Origin: Thermohalobaculum sp039815685
GTDB taxonomy: Bacteria > Pseudomonadota > Alphaproteobacteria > Rhodobacterales > Rhodobacteraceae
Assembly: GCA_039815685.1 (NCBI GenBank)
Contig: JBCBYV010000018.1
Location: forward strand, 37,435 to 101,434
Length of the DNA: 64,000 nt
Direction of reading: 5' to 3'
Below the pieces are notes generated by a model. The model worked only from the letters and a program-made list of their open reading frames with translations. It did not search any database and was not told the origin of the DNA. Positions 47,150 through 56,675 of the stretch are shown in pieces. Within the stretch, counting starts at the first letter, position 1. Every line of letters begins with the position of its first letter. Position numbers and translations under genes: made by a program.

Positions 47150-48460
47150 TTGACCCTATCTTCGTCGCTGAGCGCCAGTGTGGCCGGCCTGCAAGCCAAT
47201 GCGACCCGCCTCGCCGTGATCTCGGACAATATCGCCAACTCGCAGACCGCCGGCTACCGCCGCGGGGACGTGGATTTCAACGCGCTCGTGATTCCCGGGG
47301 GGCAGCAGAGCACCTATTCTGCCGGCGGCGTGCTCGCGAGCACGTATCGCGAGGTGGCGAATTCCGGCACCCTCATTGCCTCCTCGAGTGCGACCGACAT
47401 CGCCGTCTCCGGCGGCGGCTTCCTGCCGGTGACGACCGAGACGGCGGTCGGTCTGCCTGCAGCGCAGCGTCCGTTCCTTCTCACCCCGACCGGCGGCTTC
47501 GAGCGTAGTGCCGACGGGTTCCTGCAGACGCGCTCGGGCCTTGTGCTGACGGGCTGGCCGACGGATGGCGACGGCAACCTGCTCGGCAACGTGGTGCGCG
47601 ACAGCCCGACCGATCTGCAGCCTGTCCAGCTCACGCCCTTCCTGACGACCGCGGACCCAACGACGGAAGCGGAACTCGTCCTCAACCTGCCTGCAGCCGA
47701 CACCGCGGCCGGCGCGAGCGGTCAGCCCTACACCACGGTCATCGAGTATTTCGACGGTGTGGGCCGGCGGAACGAGCTCACGGCCGTCTTCACGCCGACG
47801 GTGCCGGCGACGGGAACCAGCGACGCCTGGAACGTGGAGTTCTTCGACAGCGCCGCAGCCGACCCCACGATCGCAATTGCCGATGTGGCGCTCACCTTCG
47901 ACCCCTCGCGCGCGGGCAGAGGCGAGATCGCGACGGTCACACCGGGCGTCGGCGCATTCGATGCGGCAACAGGGATCTTCACGGTCAATGTGGACAGCGG
48001 GCCTATCGAGGTCTTTATCGGCTCGGACCAGGTCGATGGCGGCATCACCCAGATCGATGCGGGCTTCAGCCCGATCGCGATTTCCGCGAACGGCTCGGCG
48101 GCCGGCAATCTGGCCAGTGTCGAGGTCGATCCGGCAGGCTTCCTGCGCGGCGTCTACGACACGGGCCAGGTGATCACGCTCTTCCAGATCCCCGTCGTCG
48201 ATGTCCCCAACCCTAATGCGCTGATCGCCGAGGATAACCAGGCCTTCTCGCTCTCCGCCGAATCCGGCCGTCCCTTTCTCTGGGACGCCAATACCGGCCC
48301 AGTGGGCGGGATCGCAGGCTTCGCATTGCAGCAGAGCACGGTGGACATCGCGCAGGAACTGACCGGCCTGATCGAGACCCAGCGCGCCTACAGCTCCAAC
48401 GCCACCGTGGTCCAGACGGTGGACGAGATGCTGCAGGAGACGACGAACCTCAAGCGCTGA
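47150..48460 (+). CDS. flgE: Flagellar hook protein FlgE
   Basis: FlgE forms the hook. The 436-residue protein has the rod/hook N-terminal signature LSASVAGLQANATRLAVISDNIANSQTAGYRR (about 8-39), a central part without cysteine, and a C-terminal helix QQSTVDIAQELTGLIETQRAYSSNATVVQTVDEMLQETTNLKR. The start is taken as TTG at 47150 because family members begin MTLSSSL and AAGGAGATG stands just upstream; no in-frame ATG lies closer than an unsuitable one at 47087. TTG is a rare start and may lower yield. It follows motB after about 80 bases and precedes flgK. Confidence 0.9.
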   Translation: MTLSSSLSASVAGLQANATRLAVISDNIANSQTAGYRRGDVDFNALVIPGGQQSTYSAGGVLASTYREVANSGTLIASSSATDIAVSGGGFLPVTTETAVGLPAAQRPFLLTPTGGFERSADGFLQTRSGLVLTGWPTDGDGNLLGNVVRDSPTDLQPVQLTPFLTTADPTTEAELVLNLPAADTAAGASGQPYTTVIEYFDGVGRRNELTAVFTPTVPATGTSDAWNVEFFDSAAADPTIAIADVALTFDPSRAGRGEIATVTPGVGAFDAATGIFTVNVDSGPIEVFIGSDQVDGGITQIDAGFSPIAISANGSAAGNLASVEVDPAGFLRGVYDTGQVITLFQIPVVDVPNPNALIAEDNQAFSLSAESGRPFLWDANTGPVGGIAGFALQQSTVDIAQELTGLIETQRAYSSNATVVQTVDEMLQETTNLKR

Positions 48461-48486
48461 CGCGCGCCATTGCGGGAGGCTGACGC

Positions 48487-49953
48487 ATGAGCATTTCGGG
48501 CGCGCTCTCATCGGCGTTGAGCGGGCTGACGGCGAACACCCGTCAGCTCGCGGTCACGTCCGACAACCTCGCCAACGCGCTGACCAAAGGTTACGGCGCG
48601 CGCGAGGTCGGCCTCACTTCTCGCGGCGGCACCGGCGGGGTCCGCGTGACCGAGGTCGCGCGCGCCCTCGATCCCGAGCTGACGGCACTTCGACGCGAAG
48701 CGGATGGGGCGGCGGCGGAGGCCGAAACGCGGGCGGACGGCACCGCCCGGCTTGCCGCCGCATTCGGCGAGCTCGGCGGCAGTCTTCCGGGCCTCTACGA
48801 GAAGTCTGAGGCCTTCCAGGCCGCGCTGCGCGCGCTCGCAGACACGCCCGAATCGACACCTCGACAGGCAGCGCTCCTCGACGCGGCAACCGATCTCGCA
48901 GAGGGCTTCAACGCCGCCTCGGACACCGCGGCCCGCCTCCGAGCCGACAGCGACACGGAAATCGCCTTCCTTGTCGATCGTGTGAACTCGGCCACGGCAG
49001 AGGTAGCGGAGCTAAACCGCCTGATCGTGCGCGCGGAATCCGGCGGGCGCGATACCGCCTCGCTCTCGGACCGCCGCGAGACGCTGATCGACGAGATCGC
49101 AGCGACCCTGCCGGTGCGCGTCTATGCTCAGGACAACGGAGCGATCGAGCTCCGCACCGCCGAAGGGACGCTGCTCGTCGGCACAAGCGCGCGTGCGATC
49201 AGCTTCACGCCGACACCCTCGATCGGACCGGAGATGGTCTACGCGAACGGCACAGGCGCGCTTTCGGGCCTGACGGTCGGCGACACGAACATCACTCCCG
49301 GCAGCAACGGGTCTCAAGCGGTCTCGGGCGGTGCCCTCGCCGGTCTCTTCGCCCTCCGTGACGAAACCGCGCCGGCTTTCTCCGCAGCGCTCGACGGAGC
49401 GACGGAAGAGCTTGCCGCCCGCCTCGCCGATCCGCTCCTGGACCCCACGCTGGCACCCGGCGATCCCGGGCTCTTCACCGATGCGGGCGCTGCCCTTGCC
49501 GCACCAACTACCCCAGGCCTCGCCGGGAGGATCGCGGTCAATCCCGCCGTCGACCCCGCCGAAGGAGGCGCGCTCTGGCGCCTGCGGGACGGTCTCGGCG
49601 CAGCGGCCGAGGGGCCGGCGAGCAGCGACACGATCCCAAGAGCCCTTGCCGATGCCCTTGCATCCGCCGCTCCAGCGGCGGGGATCACTGCGGCACCGCA
49701 GGCACTCTCCTTCTCCGACCGTCTCGCAGCCCTCGGAGAGATCTTCTCGACCGACCGTGTTGCAGCCGACGCCGCGCGTAGCGGCGCAGAAGCAAGCCGC
49801 ACCGCCCTCGCTAGCGACGAGGCCGCACGCCTCGGCGTCGACACCGACCGCGAGCTGCAGGCGCTCATCGCGATCGAGCAAGCCTATGCCGCGAACGCGC
49901 AGGTGATCCGGACGGCAGAAGCGATGCTCGACGAGCTCAGGAGGATCGGATGA
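48487..49953 (+). CDS. flgK: Flagellar hook-associated protein 1 FlgK
   Basis: FlgK is the first hook-filament junction protein. The 488-residue product has the N-terminal signature GALSSALSGLTANTRQLAVTSDNLANALTKGYGAREV (about 5-41) and the C-terminal SDEAARLGVDTDRELQALIAIEQAYAANAQVIRTAEAMLDELRRIG. The middle is Ala-rich with LNRLIVRAESGGRDTASLSDRRETLIDEIA, a FlgK-type line. A strong GGAGG precedes the ATG. The stop overlaps the flgL start (ATGA). Confidence 0.93.
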   Translation: MSISGALSSALSGLTANTRQLAVTSDNLANALTKGYGAREVGLTSRGGTGGVRVTEVARALDPELTALRREADGAAAEAETRADGTARLAAAFGELGGSLPGLYEKSEAFQAALRALADTPESTPRQAALLDAATDLAEGFNAASDTAARLRADSDTEIAFLVDRVNSATAEVAELNRLIVRAESGGRDTASLSDRRETLIDEIAATLPVRVYAQDNGAIELRTAEGTLLVGTSARAISFTPTPSIGPEMVYANGTGALSGLTVGDTNITPGSNGSQAVSGGALAGLFALRDETAPAFSAALDGATEELAARLADPLLDPTLAPGDPGLFTDAGAALAAPTTPGLAGRIAVNPAVDPAEGGALWRLRDGLGAAAEGPASSDTIPRALADALASAAPAAGITAAPQALSFSDRLAALGEIFSTDRVAADAARSGAEASRTALASDEAARLGVDTDRELQALIAIEQAYAANAQVIRTAEAMLDELRRIG

Positions 49954-50963
49954 CCTTTTCCTTCGACACCGGCTTTTCGCCAAACGCAGCGGCCAGCAGG
50001 CGCACCGCGAGCGCCCTTGCGCTTCGCACGGAACTCGAACGCCTGCAGACTGAGACGGTTACCGGGCTGGCTGCGGATGCGCCTGCCGCACTGCGCGGGC
50101 GTACTGCGGAGGCTCAGCGCTTGGGAGGCGCGCTCGACGCTCTCGAAGGCTATGGCGAAGCAGCCGCGCTCGTGGCCGCGCGATCCGAGACACAACAAAC
50201 AGCGCTCGGCGGCATCAGGAACGTGGTCGAGGAGTTGGTGAGCGCGCTTCAAAGCGCCGTCAGTTCAGGATCCGGCACGGGGCTTGCCGTCGCCACGCCC
50301 GCAGCCGAAAACGCCCTCGATGTCATCGTCACTGCCCTGAACACCCGGTTTGCGGGCCGCGCCCTCTTCAGCGGAGACGCGGGCGACCGAAACGCACTTG
50401 TCCAGCCCGAAACCATCCTCTCAGCAGCAGGAGCGGTCGCCAGCGGCGCGCCTGATGCCCAAACCGCCGACGCTGCTGTGCGCGCGCTCTTCGACACGCC
50501 CGGCGGCGACTTCGAGACGGTGTTCTATACCGGTGGCGCAGGTGACGGCCCCGCGACAGCCATCGCCGAGGGTGAGACCGTGCGCCTGACCTTGCGCGCC
50601 GATGATCCGGTCTTTCGCGACCTCCTGCGTGAGACAACGGCAGCGATCGCAGCCGCCACAGGAAGCGGGACGTTCGAGGAGCGCCGTGATCTGGTCGAGG
50701 AGAGCGCCCTCGGCCTGCGGACCGCGCTCGAGGGCCTTGCGCGCCGCGCTGGCGAACTTGGCGTGACCGAGCAACGCATCGAGAACACCCGGGTCGCAAA
50801 TGCAGCAGAACAGACACAGCTGAACCGCGCTCTAAGCGCCCTCACCGGGCGCGATCAGTTCGAGGCGGCAAGTGCGCTCACGGCGACGGAGGATGCCCTC
50901 GAGGCGCTCTACGTCACGACGGCGCGGATCTCCTCGCTCAGCATCACCAACTTCATCAGATGA
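49950..50963 (+). CDS. flgL: Flagellar hook-associated protein 3 FlgL (flagellin family)
   Basis: FlgL is the second hook-filament junction protein. The 337-residue product has a flagellin-like N-terminal coiled region (ALALRTELERLQTETVTGL, ETQQTALGGIRNVVEELVSALQ), the FlgL line ALNTRFAGRALFSGDAGDRNALV, and a C-terminal flagellin-like end ASALTATEDALEALYVTTARISSLSITNFIR. Both ends overlap its neighbours by four bases, flgK before and flgI after, so translation is coupled through three genes. Confidence 0.9.
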   Translation: MTFSFDTGFSPNAAASRRTASALALRTELERLQTETVTGLAADAPAALRGRTAEAQRLGGALDALEGYGEAAALVAARSETQQTALGGIRNVVEELVSALQSAVSSGSGTGLAVATPAAENALDVIVTALNTRFAGRALFSGDAGDRNALVQPETILSAAGAVASGAPDAQTADAAVRALFDTPGGDFETVFYTGGAGDGPATAIAEGETVRLTLRADDPVFRDLLRETTAAIAAATGSGTFEERRDLVEESALGLRTALEGLARRAGELGVTEQRIENTRVANAAEQTQLNRALSALTGRDQFEAASALTATEDALEALYVTTARISSLSITNFIR

Positions 50964-52102
50964 GTGCGCTCGCCAAATCCTTCGCGAAAGCGACGCCACT
51001 TTCTGTGACGTTTACATTGGTCATGGCCTTGTGTGTCGCTCTTTCGTCATCACTCGCGGGCGCTAATCCCCGCATTAAGGACCTCGTCGAGATCGAGGGC
51101 GTCCGCGGCAACGATCTGGTGGGCTACGGCCTCGTCGTCGGCCTCGATGGCACCGGCGACGGCATTCGGAACGCCCCCTTCACCGAGGAGGCGCTCGAGA
51201 ATCTGCTGGAGCGGCTCGGAATCAATGTCTCAGGCGAGGACTTCCGAACCCGGAACGTCGCGGCTGTGATTGTTACCGCCGCGCTTCCTCCCTTTGCACG
51301 GGCGGGCAGCCGAATCGATGTCAGCGTCGCGGCGATCGGGGATGCGGGCAGCCTTCTTGGCGGCACACTCGTGATGACCCCGCTCAACGCGGCGGACGGT
51401 GAGATCTATGCAGTCGCGCAGGGACCCATCCTCGCCAGCGGGTTCGGCGCAGCGGGCGAGGCCGCGGTCGAGGTCACGGGCGTACCAACCGTCGGCAGCA
51501 TCCCGGGGGGGGCACGCGTGGAGCGCGAGGTGCCATTTGCGTTCGAGACCCTGCGCGAGCTGAGGCTCGCACTACGCGACCCTGACTTCACCACCGCGGC
51601 CCGCATCGCCGCCCGCATCAACGCCACCCTCGAAGGCAATCCGGCATCGAGCGACGATCCCGGTACGGTCCGCGTCGCACTCGCGAGCACGGGCATGCCC
51701 CCGGCTGCAGCAGTTGCGCGCATCGAGAACCTAACGGTGGCACCCGCCGCCCGCGCACGCGTGGTGGTGGACCAGCGCTCCGGCACAATCGTTCTCGGTG
51801 CCGACGTCAAGATCAGCCGCGTCGCCGTCAGCCAGGGCAATCTGACGATCCGGGTGGAGGAACAGCCACTCGCAGCGCAGCCAAACCCCTTTGCTGAGGG
51901 CCAGTCCATCCTCCTGCCACGCACGAACCTCGACATCGACGAAGGTGGCGAAAACCGCCTTGCCCTGGTCGAGCGCAACGTGACGCTTGCGGACCTCGTG
52001 GACGGCCTGAACGCGCTCGGCGTCGGTCCGAGGGACATGATCGACATCCTACGGGCAATCGACGCCGCAGGTGCCCTGCATGCGGAACTGATCGTCAACT
52101 AA
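50960..52102 (+). CDS. flgI: Flagellar P-ring protein FlgI
   Basis: FlgI forms the P-ring in the peptidoglycan layer. The 380-residue protein has a signal peptide (cleavage near LAGANPRIKD, about 36) and the FlgI lines IKDLVEIEGVRGNDLVGYGLVVGLDGTGDG, NVAAVIVTAALPPFARAGSRIDVSVAAIGDAGSLLGGTLVMTPL, and the C-terminal ERNVTLADLVDGLNALGVGPRDMIDILRAIDAAGALHAELIVN. All expected parts are intact. The L-ring gene flgH and the chaperone flgA are not in the window. A 264-base gap without genes follows. Confidence 0.95.
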   Translation: MSALAKSFAKATPLSVTFTLVMALCVALSSSLAGANPRIKDLVEIEGVRGNDLVGYGLVVGLDGTGDGIRNAPFTEEALENLLERLGINVSGEDFRTRNVAAVIVTAALPPFARAGSRIDVSVAAIGDAGSLLGGTLVMTPLNAADGEIYAVAQGPILASGFGAAGEAAVEVTGVPTVGSIPGGARVEREVPFAFETLRELRLALRDPDFTTAARIAARINATLEGNPASSDDPGTVRVALASTGMPPAAAVARIENLTVAPAARARVVVDQRSGTIVLGADVKISRVAVSQGNLTIRVEEQPLAAQPNPFAEGQSILLPRTNLDIDEGGENRLALVERNVTLADLVDGLNALGVGPRDMIDILRAIDAAGALHAELIVN

Positions 52103-52366
52103 AAGATCACCAAGGATGGGCGCGCGCCGAGCATCCCATTGCCGCTAAAGAGCGTCGGATGCCCTCTACCGCAGCGCCGGATAGTACTCCGAACAACGTG
52201 GCGCGCGCCACATCGGTGCGGGCGATAGCACTCTTCGGGTCGCAGCCTTGCGTCACTGCACGATCACAGCGTCAACCGGGTTCGTCGGACCATTCGCGCC
52301 AGATGCACCGCGGGGGCTACGCCTACGAGACCCCTGCGTATCGTAGTCGCACGGCGGGCGGTCCGA

Positions 52367-53401
52367 CTATCCATCGACAAACGGCTCGTCGGGCACGTCA
52401 GCAAGATCCCAGCCGAAGAACGACCAGGTGCGGGCCATGTGCTCGGGTAACGGGGCCAAAAAACTCCGGCGCGTCCCTGTAGCCGGGTGAGGCAGAGAGA
52501 GACGCCAGGCATGGAGATGGAGCTTGCGGCTCACCGCTTGGCCGAGGCTCGCCCCCCAGCCATCACCAGCGTTCTCCTGCCCGCGCCCGCCATACTTTCC
52601 GTCGCCGGCAATCGGCGTGCCAAGCGCCGCCATATGGGCACGCAACTGATGGGTCCGTCCGGTCACCGGCCGGAGAACAGCACAGGATGCGCGCGTTCCC
52701 GCCGTCTCGACAATCCGGTAGTCCGTGCGCGCGTGGCGCGCCTCGCCTCGCGCCCCGACCTCGTCCGGATGCACCACGACCATCCGTTCCGCGCCGGCTC
52801 CACCCGCTTTCTCGAGCCCGTAGCGCACTGTCCCAACCGAGAGCTTCGGTCGTCCGGCCAGCACAGCGAGATAGAGCTTCTCCGTCGACCGCTCACGAAA
52901 GGCCCTTGCCAGAGCGACCGCCGCGGCACCGGTTCGCGCCAGAACCAGAATGCCGGAAGTGTCCCTATCGAGACGATGCACCAGGCGCGGGTCGTCGTCC
53001 CTGCCGAAACGAAGCGCAGGAAGCGCCACCCCCAGATGTCGCCGCTGCCCGGTGCCCCCCTGCACGGCGAGGCCGGGCGGCTTGTTGAGCACGATCATAT
53101 GGTCGTCGCGAAAGACCACGGCCCGGCGCACTGCCTCGACCAGTGCCTCATCATCGGGTCTGGTGGTGACCTTGGCGCGAGCCGTGCCATCGGTGGTGCC
53201 CGCTGGCGGCAACGGCGGAACCCGCACGCTCTGCCCAGGCACGATCCGCGTCGAGGCCTTGACCCGCCCACCGTCCACCCGGACCGCACCTTTGCGGCAG
53301 AGCTTTTCGAGCTGACCCTGGCTCAGCTGCGGAAACTGCCGACGAAACCACCGATCGAGCCGCTGCTCCGCCTCGTCGGCCCCCACCGTCAGATGCTGCA
53401 C
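52367..53401 (-). CDS. RluA-family pseudouridine synthase (RluC-like)
   Basis: The 344-residue protein has an N-terminal S4 domain (QRLDRWFRRQFPQLSQGQLEKLCRKGAVRVDGGRV, about 12-48) and the RluA catalytic domain with NKPPGLAVQGG and HRLDRDTSG, in which Asp145 is the catalytic nucleophile; GRTHQLRAHMAALGTPIAGD completes the site. S4 plus RluA is the layout of RluC/RluD, which modify helices of 23S rRNA. Which of the two it is cannot be fixed. It starts with GTG at 53401, six bases after the crcB stop. Residues 60-85 are an insertion rich in Pro/Thr. Confidence 0.9.
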   Translation of the reverse strand: MQHLTVGADEAEQRLDRWFRRQFPQLSQGQLEKLCRKGAVRVDGGRVKASTRIVPGQSVRVPPLPPAGTTDGTARAKVTTRPDDEALVEAVRRAVVFRDDHMIVLNKPPGLAVQGGTGQRRHLGVALPALRFGRDDDPRLVHRLDRDTSGILVLARTGAAAVALARAFRERSTEKLYLAVLAGRPKLSVGTVRYGLEKAGGAGAERMVVVHPDEVGARGEARHARTDYRIVETAGTRASCAVLRPVTGRTHQLRAHMAALGTPIAGDGKYGGRGQENAGDGWGASLGQAVSRKLHLHAWRLSLPHPATGTRRSFLAPLPEHMARTWSFFGWDLADVPDEPFVDG

Positions 53402-53406
53402 CCCGG

Positions 53407-53787
53407 TCACACGAGGATCCGCCGACCGAGCCAGAGACCGAGGGCGAGCGCTGTGATCGAGAGCACCACCGACCCCGCCACGTAGCTGAGGGCGAGCGCG
53501 ATGCGACCCCGTTCGAAAAGGTAGAGCGCATCGAGGGAGAAGGCCGAGAAGGTCGTGAACCCTCCCAGCAGCCCCGTCATCAGGAGCGGTGCGAAGTGAA
53601 CCCAGGCCCCCGGCCTCTCCATCAGCGAGACGGCCAGGATGCCCATGGCGAAGGACCCGATCACATTGACGAAGAAAGTGCCGAGCGGCAGCCCCGGCGC
53701 GGCCTGCGTGACCCAGTGACCGACGAGAAAGCGCAGCATCGCGCCCGCCGCCCCGCCGGCTGCAACCAATGCGAGCTTCGTCATCAT
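53407..53787 (-). CDS. crcB: Fluoride channel CrcB/Fluc
   Basis: The 126-residue protein has four hydrophobic segments and the Fluc lines AAGGAAGAMLRFLVGHW, GTFFVNVIGSFAMGIL and GLLGGFTTFSAFSLDALYL; the Phe-Thr-Thr-Phe-Ser stretch lines the fluoride pore. Fluc forms dual-topology dimers that let fluoride leave the cell. The ATG overlaps the rarA stop (TCATGATG), so this is a coupled run rarA-crcB-RluA-type gene. No fluoride riboswitch is seen. Confidence 0.95.
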   Translation of the reverse strand: MMTKLALVAAGGAAGAMLRFLVGHWVTQAAPGLPLGTFFVNVIGSFAMGILAVSLMERPGAWVHFAPLLMTGLLGGFTTFSAFSLDALYLFERGRIALALSYVAGSVVLSITALALGLWLGRRILV

Positions 53788-55136
53788 GAGGTGCGCTCGC
53801 CGCCTCCGGCAGCGGCCCGTTCCGCGCGGCGCTCGGCCAGCCAAGCGAGCCTGCGGCCAAGCTCAACCTCGTGGCCCCGATCCGTTGGCGCATAGTATCG
53901 CGGTCGCGTCGCCATCGCCTCGGGAAAGTAGTCCTGGCCCGAGAAACCGTCCTCCGCATCGTGGTCGTAGGCATAGCCAGCCCCGAAGCCCTGCTCCTTC
54001 ATAAGCCGGGTCGGTGCGTTCAGAATATGCGCCGGCGGCTGGAGATGCCCCGTGCTCGCAGCCTCCGCGCGCGCCGCCTTCCACGCCGCATAGACCGCGT
54101 TGGACTTGGGCGCGAGTGCGAGATGGACCACAGCCTCTGCCAGCGCGAGCTCCCCTTCCGGACTGCCGAGCCGCTCATAGCACTCCCAGGCAGCGAGGCA
54201 GTGCGCGAGCGCGCCGGGCTCGGCAAGCCCGATATCCTCCGCCGCCATGCGCGTGATCCGCCGGGCGAGATAGCGCGGATCCTCCCCGCCCTCGAGCATC
54301 CGCGCGAGCCAGTAGAGCGCAGCATCCGGGTCCGAGCCACGCACGGACTTATGCAAGGCCGAAATCAGCCCATAATGCTGATCCCCCGATTTGTCGTAGA
54401 CCGGCGCGCGTCGCGTAAGCCGTGAGGCGAGGGCCTTGGCCGTGACCGGCGCGGGCCCGAGACCGGCGGCCTCCTCAGCCAGCGTCAGGAGTGCCCGGCC
54501 ATCCCCCTCCGCCATATCGATCAAAGCTTCGCGCGCGGCAGGCTCGAGCGGCAGCGAGCCCAGCACATCCTCCGCGCGCCCGAGAATGCCGTCTAGGTCC
54601 TGGCGCGAAAGCGCCTTCAGCCGCAGCACCTGCGCCCGCGAGAGAAGGGCGGCATTGAGCTCGAAGGACGGGTTCTCGGTCGTGGCGCCCACCAGCGTGA
54701 TGACGCCGCTCTCCATCTGCGGCAGGAACGCGTCCTGCTGTGCCTTGTTGAAGCGGTGGATCTCGTCAACGAAGAGCAGCGTCCCACGGCCCTGCGCGTG
54801 CCGAAGGCGCGCGGCTTCGAAGACCTTCCGCAGCTCCGCGACCCCGGTGAAGATCGCGCTGATCTGCTCGAAGGCCAGATTTGTCTCGCCCGCCAGAAGC
54901 CTCGCGATGGTCGTCTTGCCGCAGCCGGGCGGACCCCACAGGACGATGCTCGCAAGCCGGCCCTCACGCAGCATGGCGCCGATAAGGCCTTCCTGCCCCA
55001 GCAGATGCCCCTGCCCCGCAACATCTGCCAGTGCCGCTGGTCGCAGGCGCTCCGCGAGCGGTCGCGGACCCTTGGGCGGGGGCGGCTTACCGGTGGGCCC
55101 GGGCGGCGGCTCCAACCCCTCGAAAAGGTCACTCAT
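53784..55136 (-). CDS. rarA: Replication-associated recombination protein RarA (AAA+ ATPase)
   Basis: RarA (MgsA) acts at stalled replication forks. The 450-residue protein opens with a Pro-rich stretch, then LAERLRPAALADVAGQGHLLG, Walker A GPPGCGKTT (68-76), Walker B TLLFVDEIHRFNKAQQDAFLP, sensor 1 VGATTENPSFELNAALLSR, and a C-terminal tetramerisation part with YDKSGDQHYGLISALHKSVRGSDPDAALYWLARML and LPxx-type NAVYAAWKAA. These are highly typical. It overlaps degQ by four bases at its start and crcB at its end. Confidence 0.96.
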   Translation of the reverse strand: MSDLFEGLEPPPGPTGKPPPPKGPRPLAERLRPAALADVAGQGHLLGQEGLIGAMLREGRLASIVLWGPPGCGKTTIARLLAGETNLAFEQISAIFTGVAELRKVFEAARLRHAQGRGTLLFVDEIHRFNKAQQDAFLPQMESGVITLVGATTENPSFELNAALLSRAQVLRLKALSRQDLDGILGRAEDVLGSLPLEPAAREALIDMAEGDGRALLTLAEEAAGLGPAPVTAKALASRLTRRAPVYDKSGDQHYGLISALHKSVRGSDPDAALYWLARMLEGGEDPRYLARRITRMAAEDIGLAEPGALAHCLAAWECYERLGSPEGELALAEAVVHLALAPKSNAVYAAWKAARAEAASTGHLQPPAHILNAPTRLMKEQGFGAGYAYDHDAEDGFSGQDYFPEAMATRPRYYAPTDRGHEVELGRRLAWLAERRAERAAAGGGERTS

Positions 55137-56545
55137 CCGTTCACGATCCGCACGCTGCCGCGCTGTCCCCGCCGCAGCACGCCGAGTTCGAGGCTTGCGT
55201 TGCGCACAGCCCGGTCGAGCTCCGCCGTCGTCTCGATCGGTCTGCCGTTCACGCTGAAGATGACGTCGCCGCGGCGGAGCCCGGTCCGCCGCGCGGGGCC
55301 CGAGAGGCTGGTTACCAGAACGCCCGAAGCCTGCGCCGGCAGGCGTGCCTCGACGAGCACCGCGGGATTGACGGTGACGATGCTGAGCCCGCTCAGTCGC
55401 CCGGCATTCCCAAGCTGGCGCGGGTCACGGGCGGGACGCTCGGGCGGCGCCGCTAGGGCAACCTCCGCGCTCATCGCCTCGCCCCGCCGGAGGAAGTCGA
55501 GCGGCGCGGTGCCGCCGATCCCGAGCGTCGCGGAACGGAAGGCAAGCTCGGCCGGGCTGTCGACCGGCGCGCCGCCAAGCGCCAGCACGAGGTCGCCGCG
55601 CTCGAGACCTGCCGCAGCGAGCGGGCTTTCGGGATGAAGGTCTTCGAGCAGCACACCCTCCGGACGGTCGAGACCCAGCGCCTCCGCCATCTCGCCGTCA
55701 ACCGGTCGCGCCTCCACCCCCAGCCAGGGCCGCTCGAGCCGCATCTCGCCGGAGCGGGCGGCCTCCACCACACGGGCGACAAGATTGGCGGGCACCGCGA
55801 AGCCGATCCCGTTGGATCCGCCGGAGCGGGTCAGGATCGCCGTGTTCACACCGATCAACGCCCCGGCCATATCCACCAGCGCGCCGCCGGAGTTACCCGG
55901 ATTGATCGCCGCATCGGTCTGGATGAAATAGCCCGAGCCTGTCTGGCGCCGCTGTCCCTGCTGGCGCGCACCGCTGCCACCGCGAGCAAGGCCGGAGACG
56001 ATGCCGCTCGTCACGGTCTGGCCCACACCGAAGGGGTTGCCGATTGCGAGCACGAGATCGCCGACCTCGAGACTGTCGCTGTCGCGGAAGGGAAGGACCG
56101 GCAAGTTCGCCGCATCGTCGAGCTGAAGGACCGCGAGATCGGAGGCCTGATCGGTGAAGATCACCTCCGCCTCGAACTCCCGCCTGTCGGCGAGGACCAC
56201 CGTGATCTCGTCCGCCTCGCCCACCACATGGTAGTTGCTGACGATGAGGCCATCGGCGCTCACGATCACGCCCGAGCCGAGGGAGTTCTCGATCCGGCGG
56301 CGCCCCTGCTGGCCCTGCCCGAAAAAGTCCCCAAAGAAGCGCTCGAAGAACGGGTCGCCGCGAAAGCGCACACCGCTGCGCGTCTTTACCGTGCGGGTGT
56401 AGATGTTGACGACCGCCGGGGCAGCGCGCTTCACGACGGGCGCGAAGCTGAGCGTGATCTCCGCCCGGCTCTGCGGCACCGTCTGGGCGACGGCGGGCCC
56501 GGCAGTGAGGAACATCAGGGCGATGGCAGTCAGAATGCGGCGCAT
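55133..56545 (-). CDS. degQ: Periplasmic Do/DegQ-type serine protease
   Basis: The 470-residue protein has a signal peptide (cleavage near AVAQT, about 20), a trypsin-like domain with His106 (SNYHVVG), Asp136 (SDLAVL) and Ser219 (GNSGG), and two PDZ domains (about 275-360 and 385-470). DegP-family proteases remove or refold damaged envelope proteins. A Gly/Gln/Arg-rich loop at 73-84 lies where the LA loop is found, which differs in length between DegP, DegQ and DegS; it is moderately short here, so DegQ is preferred. GGAGG precedes the ATG at 56545. It starts the coupled degQ-rarA-crcB-RluA run. Confidence 0.9.
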   Translation of the reverse strand: MRRILTAIALMFLTAGPAVAQTVPQSRAEITLSFAPVVKRAAPAVVNIYTRTVKTRSGVRFRGDPFFERFFGDFFGQGQQGRRRIENSLGSGVIVSADGLIVSNYHVVGEADEITVVLADRREFEAEVIFTDQASDLAVLQLDDAANLPVLPFRDSDSLEVGDLVLAIGNPFGVGQTVTSGIVSGLARGGSGARQQGQRRQTGSGYFIQTDAAINPGNSGGALVDMAGALIGVNTAILTRSGGSNGIGFAVPANLVARVVEAARSGEMRLERPWLGVEARPVDGEMAEALGLDRPEGVLLEDLHPESPLAAAGLERGDLVLALGGAPVDSPAELAFRSATLGIGGTAPLDFLRRGEAMSAEVALAAPPERPARDPRQLGNAGRLSGLSIVTVNPAVLVEARLPAQASGVLVTSLSGPARRTGLRRGDVIFSVNGRPIETTAELDRAVRNASLELGVLRRGQRGSVRIVNG

Positions 56546-56629
56546 GAAGCCTCCGGTCAGTTGACCCCAGAAGCTAGGTGAACGCCGGCAGGGCGCCAAG
56601 GGTGGCGCGCCATCGCCCTCTCACGAAGC

Positions 56630-56665
56630 GGGGACCGGCAGTGCGCGGGCCCCAATGCCGGCCCC
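56630..56665 (-). terminator. Imperfect hairpin after rplQ
   Basis: GGGGACCGGCA (56630-56640) pairs with TGCCGGCCCC (56656-56665) with one bulged base and 15 bases inside, 11 bases after the rplQ stop on the minus strand. It is the likely end of the ribosomal transcript, though no T-run follows. Confidence 0.4.
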
Positions 56666-56675
56666 AATCACGGGA

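Noticed and set aside
52159..52482. A 107-codon frame after flgI
   Set aside because: Ser/Arg/Thr-rich product without motif, overlapping the pseudouridine synthase gene; the 264-base gap was treated as non-coding.
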